64,000 bases of DNA, from the NCBI GenBank assembly GCA_907163375.1, contig CAJQUW010015580.1, positions 62,001 through 126,000 on the forward strand. The letters are read 5' to 3'. The DNA is from Prostheceraeus crozeri (lineage: Eukaryota > Platyhelminthes > Polycladida > Euryleptidae). The notes beneath the pieces were generated by a model. It ran no database searches. It worked only from the letters and a program-made list of their open reading frames with translations, and was not told where the DNA came from. The translations under genes and the position numbers were made by a program. Shown piece after piece: positions 59,938 through 64,000 of the stretch. Numbering within the stretch: position 1 is the stretch's first letter; the number at the start of each line of letters is the position of its first letter.

Positions 59938-60246
59938 TCAATTGATTTAATAAAATGTTCATAAACTAGACTGCAAAAAGTCTCTTCACCTGGCGCATTG
60001 GAAGAATTTGGTTTTGCTACTGTTATTTTAATCAATTTTATCAATTGATTTAATAAAATGTTCATAAACTAGAATGGAAAAAGTCTCTTCACCTGGCGCA
60101 TTGGAAGAATTTGGTTTTGCTACTGTTATTTTAATCAATTTTATCAATTGATTTAATAAAATGTTCATAAACTAGATTGCAAAAAGTCTCTTCACCTGGC
60201 GCATTGGAAGAATTTGGTTTTGCTGCTGTTATTTTAATCAAGTTTA
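59938..60246. repeat. 103-bp tandem repeat, three copies
   Basis: Units start at 59938, 60041 and 60144 with TCAATTGATTTAATAAAATG and are nearly identical; differences are at a few positions such as ACTGC / ATGG / TTGC after AACTAGA. The high identity implies recent duplication. A 61-codon frame crossing it is incidental. Confidence 0.95.
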
Positions 60247-60310
60247 TTATTACTCTGAATAATATCTAACATAATTTCTCCGTCACTTCCTCTCACTCTC
60301 ACTCTCTATT

Positions 60311-60330
60311 TCTCTCTCTCTCTCTCTCTC
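60311..60330. repeat. (TC)n microsatellite
   Basis: Ten TC units within a broader pyrimidine-rich stretch (60290-60331). Confidence 0.9.
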
Positions 60331-60331
60331 C

Positions 60332-61637
60332 AAATGATTAGGCCTCAAATCATTCTACGAGCATATTCTATATTAAATCCTCAAGATCTACAATTTTTTG
60401 GTATAGGGAGGGATATTCGTGTATCGTGCATTTAATACATATGGCTGGATAATTGTTCACGCAGATTGGTCTTCGAAAATCCTCTTAAAACGTTCTAAAG
60501 ACCTCTGCTATTCGTTCAGTGTTCAGACAGATTAATTAAATCTATTTTGCTTCAGTTACTGGAAGATCATAAAATGACTACAAATGTCAATGGTATTGAA
60601 TGAACTTTTGAATTATCGGTTGACTGCTTTAGAATACGACAACATGACTCAAATTCTATAAATGACTGCCTTTATAGTACCGATGTAATATCTCCAATCT
60701 GATTTAATAAACATCCACAGGATTTATGCTTGTTTACTGAAGGTCTGAGATATTATCTCAATTTTGCGTCCACCTTACTCATCAATTCCAGGTGCTGGTG
60801 GTCTGTATTTGTGCAACTCTGGAAATGTTCTAGGGTATTGGAATAGTAATAACAGTTTATGAATAGACAGCCAAATCATATCAATAGTGTGTTACATGTC
60901 ACAACACTGTTTGCATGTGAGCATTGCAGCTATTCAGTGCAGCTTTCAGCAATTGCAAGTAGAATTACCAGATCGGAAAATTCAGGTGTTACTGCGGATC
61001 AAACTTGGTAAAATATTCGACTGTTAAAAGTCCTCAAAGCTCATTGTTGCCATCTCAAATTGTCATGAAAATATGAAGTATTCCCAATTGTTCATTATCT
61101 GCCATTCATTCATTTCACCATTTCTATTACATCTTAATCAATACTGAAAACAAGCATACCTGATTGTGCAATGCGGCTGCAGGTCGGTTGACTGCTTTTG
61201 GTTAATTTTGTAAAAGGGTTGGAACCAGTCAGTTGCTTTGCGGCTGGGATGTAAACTGTGACCTTCGAAATAAAAGAATCGGCGGTCGGTGATCGGAGGC
61301 ACACACAGCTGGACCGTGGAATGGCAAATGAAACTCTTACACATAAGTTCCAAGGAAAGCTAACACGCAGAAAATGCCATGGACCGTGGTTCATGACTTG
61401 AGCTTATGGTTTTGGTTTAACGCCTATTGCTTTTGGAAGGCCGTGATGCGAAATGATTTATGTCTCTCTAGCATCCAGCAATACAGACATGCAATATCTT
61501 CCGGAGTAGAAGCTCAGAGCAGCTGTTCCTGATACATTTAGGTATAGCAGACTATAGGTTACTTGGATAAGCAGGACAACTTTGATTCGGAGCGTCGCTC
61601 ATGGAAATGATTAGTTTCGACCCAATTTCATACAAAG
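60332..61637. other. no recognisable gene
   Basis: Unassigned short frames only, including 61134-61394 on the - strand. Confidence 0.35.
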
Positions 61638-61949
61638 CAGGGATGCGGAGTCGGAGTTGGATGATAGGACTCCGGACTTTAACTAGACCCGAAATATAAT
61701 ACAAGCAAAGGTTGCGAGGAGCCGAGTCGTATGCATCCAACTTAAAGCGAAATTTGACAAACTTTCATCGAAAATGATTGATAATTGATACAGCAATGAC
61801 CACTGAAGAAAGGTTCAAGTAAGCCTATAATGATCTATGATGTAGGTTACTAGTTTATTTAGAAAAAATAGACTTTATATAATTGCCACCCGGAGTCGGA
61901 GTAGGAGTCCTATCAACCCCCGGAGTCGGAGTCCTAATCCGCATCCATG
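61638..61949. mobile_element. shorter copy of the non-autonomous hAT element
   Basis: It begins CAGGGATGCGGAGTCGGAG and ends with a near inverse, and is clearly related to 25474-26122. Shared interior blocks include AACTAGACCCGAAAT, GCATGCATCCAACT-like and AAGCCTATAATGATCTATGA. Relative to that copy about 330 bases of the middle are missing. The right end has duplicated GGAGTCGGAGTC units. The flanking 8-mers (ATACAAAG and ATGAACTT) do not match well. Confidence 0.8.
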
Positions 61950-62186
61950 ATGAACTTTTGGAATTATCAACGTCTTAGAAACGGTTCAGCAACCAACAAC
62001 AGGTGACATAAGATTGCTCATCTTACAATACTATGGCACATTAAATCATCGAAATAATTACCATTATAATAAATGTTGTGAGTTGATAGACGATGAATAT
62101 GTAATGCACTTCGTTTGGCAATAATATACAAACAAAGTCGATTGAAATTACTCCTGGTCACTATTCCATAAACATGGTCATAAATA

Positions 62187-63901
62187 CGTGGTGTGATCCA
62201 AAATGTCCCGGACTAACCTACTTGCAGATAACCTGTGATAACGAATACTACTTCAGATGTAAATTTAGGTCTTTAAGGCATGAGAAATATGGTTGCCGAA
62301 ATTTTTCCGGTCAGTTTTCTATTTTTAAAAAATATTTTTACATTTTAACATGAATTTCTGTATTTTCTGAATTGATCGAGATCCGATTTGTCTTATTGTT
62401 ATAGTTAGATTGATTTTCATTTGTACCTTATTTGACGGATATCTTTGCCATGAATATTGCACGTCTTTTGTTAATTGCTTCATGTGTTACGATATCAATC
62501 AGTGAAGTTCATTCAGCACGCATTCATTAAGAAATCCGTGTCAACGATGGTTCTTTGTTCTATCAGTTTTCATGATGGATGTGACAAGCGTGTCTTCAGT
62601 CGCCTCCTGATCCGCGGCTTCGCTAATGGTGACATTCTAAAGGAATTAAGCCTGGCATATGGAAGCAAAGCTCCATCGAGAACTACTGCTTATTTCTGGA
62701 TAAGCGAATTTAAACGCGGAAGACAATCTGTGGAGCAAGATTTTTCAACTGTTGGTCGGCCGCAGGAGATTCCGGAAGAGAAATCGAGTCAGTGCGATGA
62801 AGTGATTACAGCACACAGAAGGATAACCATCCGTGAGTTGTCAAGAGAGTTGGGAATCAGTTATCACTCCTGTCATGACATCATCGAAAGACTTGGATAT
62901 CGCAAACTGGCATCACGTTTCGTACCGAAGTTTCTGTCACCTGAAATGAAGGAGAACAGACTTCTGGCGGCACAGTCAAATTTGGATCTCCTCGAAATGC
63001 ACGGAGATCAGTTTCTGAACTGCATCCTTACAGAGGATGAAACACCTTCAAGTTTGTATCTGCCTCAAAGTAAGCGAGAATCTGCAGAGTGGCGAAAATC
63101 AGGCGAGTCTGCCCCTTTGAAAATGCGATCCGGAACATCACATCGCCGGTCGTTGATGCTGACGGTCTTTTGGAACGCTTCGGGAATCCAACTGGTTGAC
63201 TTTGCGGATAAAGGAGTAAGAATCAATAGCGAATATTATTCCAATCTGTTATCTGAAGCGAGGAAGAAAATAAGAAAGCCACGAAACATTCCCCTCTACT
63301 TGCTTCATGACAATGCTCCGATTCACACCTCGCAGGAGACAACCAATGCCTTAACGAGAAACGGATTTCAACTATTGAGCCATCCTCCTTATTCACCTGA
63401 CTTGGCCCCAAGTGACTTCTATCTGTTTAGATTCCTCAAAAAGCATCTTCTTGGACACCATTTTGAATCGCCAGTTGAACTGCGGGATGCAGTTACTGAG
63501 TTTTTTGATTCTTTGACACGGAATTTTTTCATAAAGCTTTTTGTGAATTGAGACTTCGTTGGCAAAAAGTGACGAATGCTAACGTCTCTTACATTGAAAA
63601 GTAAACTGTTTTCTGGAACAAAACATTTGTTTTTCCGTTAATTATTAGTCAGGTTATTAGTGATAGCTTAACTGTCAAGTTAATCGAAATATATTAATTC
63701 TAAATCGCTAGAATTTATAGGAAAATCTTGAAATTCAGACAAAAATGTTTGAAAATTTTGAAAAAATAGAAAACTGACCGGAAAAATTTCGGCAACCATA
63801 TTTCTCATGCCTTAAAGACCTAAATTTACATCTGAAGTAGTATTCGTTATCACAGGTTATCTGCAAGTAGGTTAGTCCGGGACATTTTGGATCACACCAC
63901 G
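62187..63901 (+). mobile_element. near-intact mariner with 140-bp perfect TIRs
   Basis: The first 140 bases (62187-62326) and the last 140 (63762-63901) are exact inverses, starting CGTGGTGTGATCCAAAATG. The flanks are TA (62185-62186 and 63902-63903). Same family as 25033-27410. Perfect long TIRs imply a recent insertion. It encodes one transposase. Confidence 0.95.
62547..63604 (+). pseudogene. mariner transposase (DD34D), one frameshift near the end
   Basis: From the ATG at 62547 a frame of 334 codons runs to 63551. The upstream 24 codons have no ATG, so this start is preferred. Blocks are: first helix-turn-helix (GDILKELSLAYGSKAPSRTT), linker FKRGRQSVEQD, second helix-turn-helix (TIRELSRELGISYHSCHDII), the RFVPKFLSPEMKENRL region equivalent to mariner WVPHxL, ILTEDETPSSLY with the first Asp, LLHDNAPIHTSQETTN with the second, and PPYSPDLAPSDFYLF with the third, 34 residues later. 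All three Asp residues are present. In the T run at about 63521-63526 one extra base changes the frame. The conserved ending (KAFCELRLRWQKV... to the stop at 63602-63604) lies in the next frame, costing about 27 residues of native C-terminus. Confidence 0.9.
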
Positions 63902-64000
63902 TACATTCAACTAGTCGGTCTTCAAATTTTAAGGCCGGCCTGACTGGCTTCCGATTCCAAGTGTGTTCTGAAATGCAATTGAATGTGTAGGGTAGAGTGG

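Overview
This window looks like intergenic DNA from an invertebrate animal with an AT-rich genome. It is a dense graveyard of transposable elements. No conserved host gene, rRNA, tRNA or CRISPR array could be supported. The evidence for a eukaryote is the mix of elements: a Penelope-like retroelement, several non-LTR (LINE) fragments, a Crypton, hAT, piggyBac-type, Harbinger-type, Tc1, mariner and pogo elements, microsatellites and many foldback repeats. This mix is common in marine invertebrates such as molluscs, annelids, cnidarians and lophotrochozoan relatives. The sequence alone does not allow a species call.

Layout. 1-2.5 kb: nothing recognisable. 2.5-5.4 kb: a piggyBac-type element (TTAA duplication) with a Tc1-type element nested inside it, itself inside a further pair of inverted repeats. 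6.4-7.5 kb: a CR1/L2-like LINE fragment broken by a Tc1 remnant. 9.1-11.2 kb: a mariner-like element with about DD41D spacing, carrying a foldback insert. 11.6-13.9 kb: a decayed Crypton tyrosine recombinase interrupted by a 727-bp foldback transposon with a 3-bp target duplication. 14.2-15.1 kb: hairpins and a MITE. 18.2-19.0 kb: two overlapping unrecognised reading frames (membrane segment, then an acidic tail). 19.2-20.06 kb: 880 nt with a single G on the + strand, the strangest composition in the window. 24.6-27.5 kb: a minisatellite, then a Harbinger-type MITE containing a long-TIR mariner containing a non-autonomous hAT element. 29-34 kb: MITEs and large palindromes.

37.1-41.0 kb: a Penelope-like element (reverse transcriptase plus a GIY-YIG-like region) split by a hAT element with a perfect 8-bp duplication. 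41.9-48.9 kb: three further LINE remnants, two of them on the - strand, plus foldbacks. 49.1 kb: an (AT)n run. 53.8-55.3 kb: a pogo element that lost its catalytic core but keeps its DNA-binding domain. 57.8-58.2 kb: a Tc1 end. 59.9-60.2 kb: a 103-bp tandem repeat. 61.6-61.9 kb: a second copy of the hAT MITE. 62.2-63.9 kb: the best-preserved transposon, a mariner with 140-bp perfect inverted repeats and a transposase disabled by one frameshift near its end.

The genes do not form a pathway. What the window records is the order of insertion events. Boundaries were read by eye from inverted repeats, target duplications and reading-frame continuity. Where these agree, as for the hAT in the Penelope element, the foldback in the Crypton and the hAT MITE in the mariner, they are firm.
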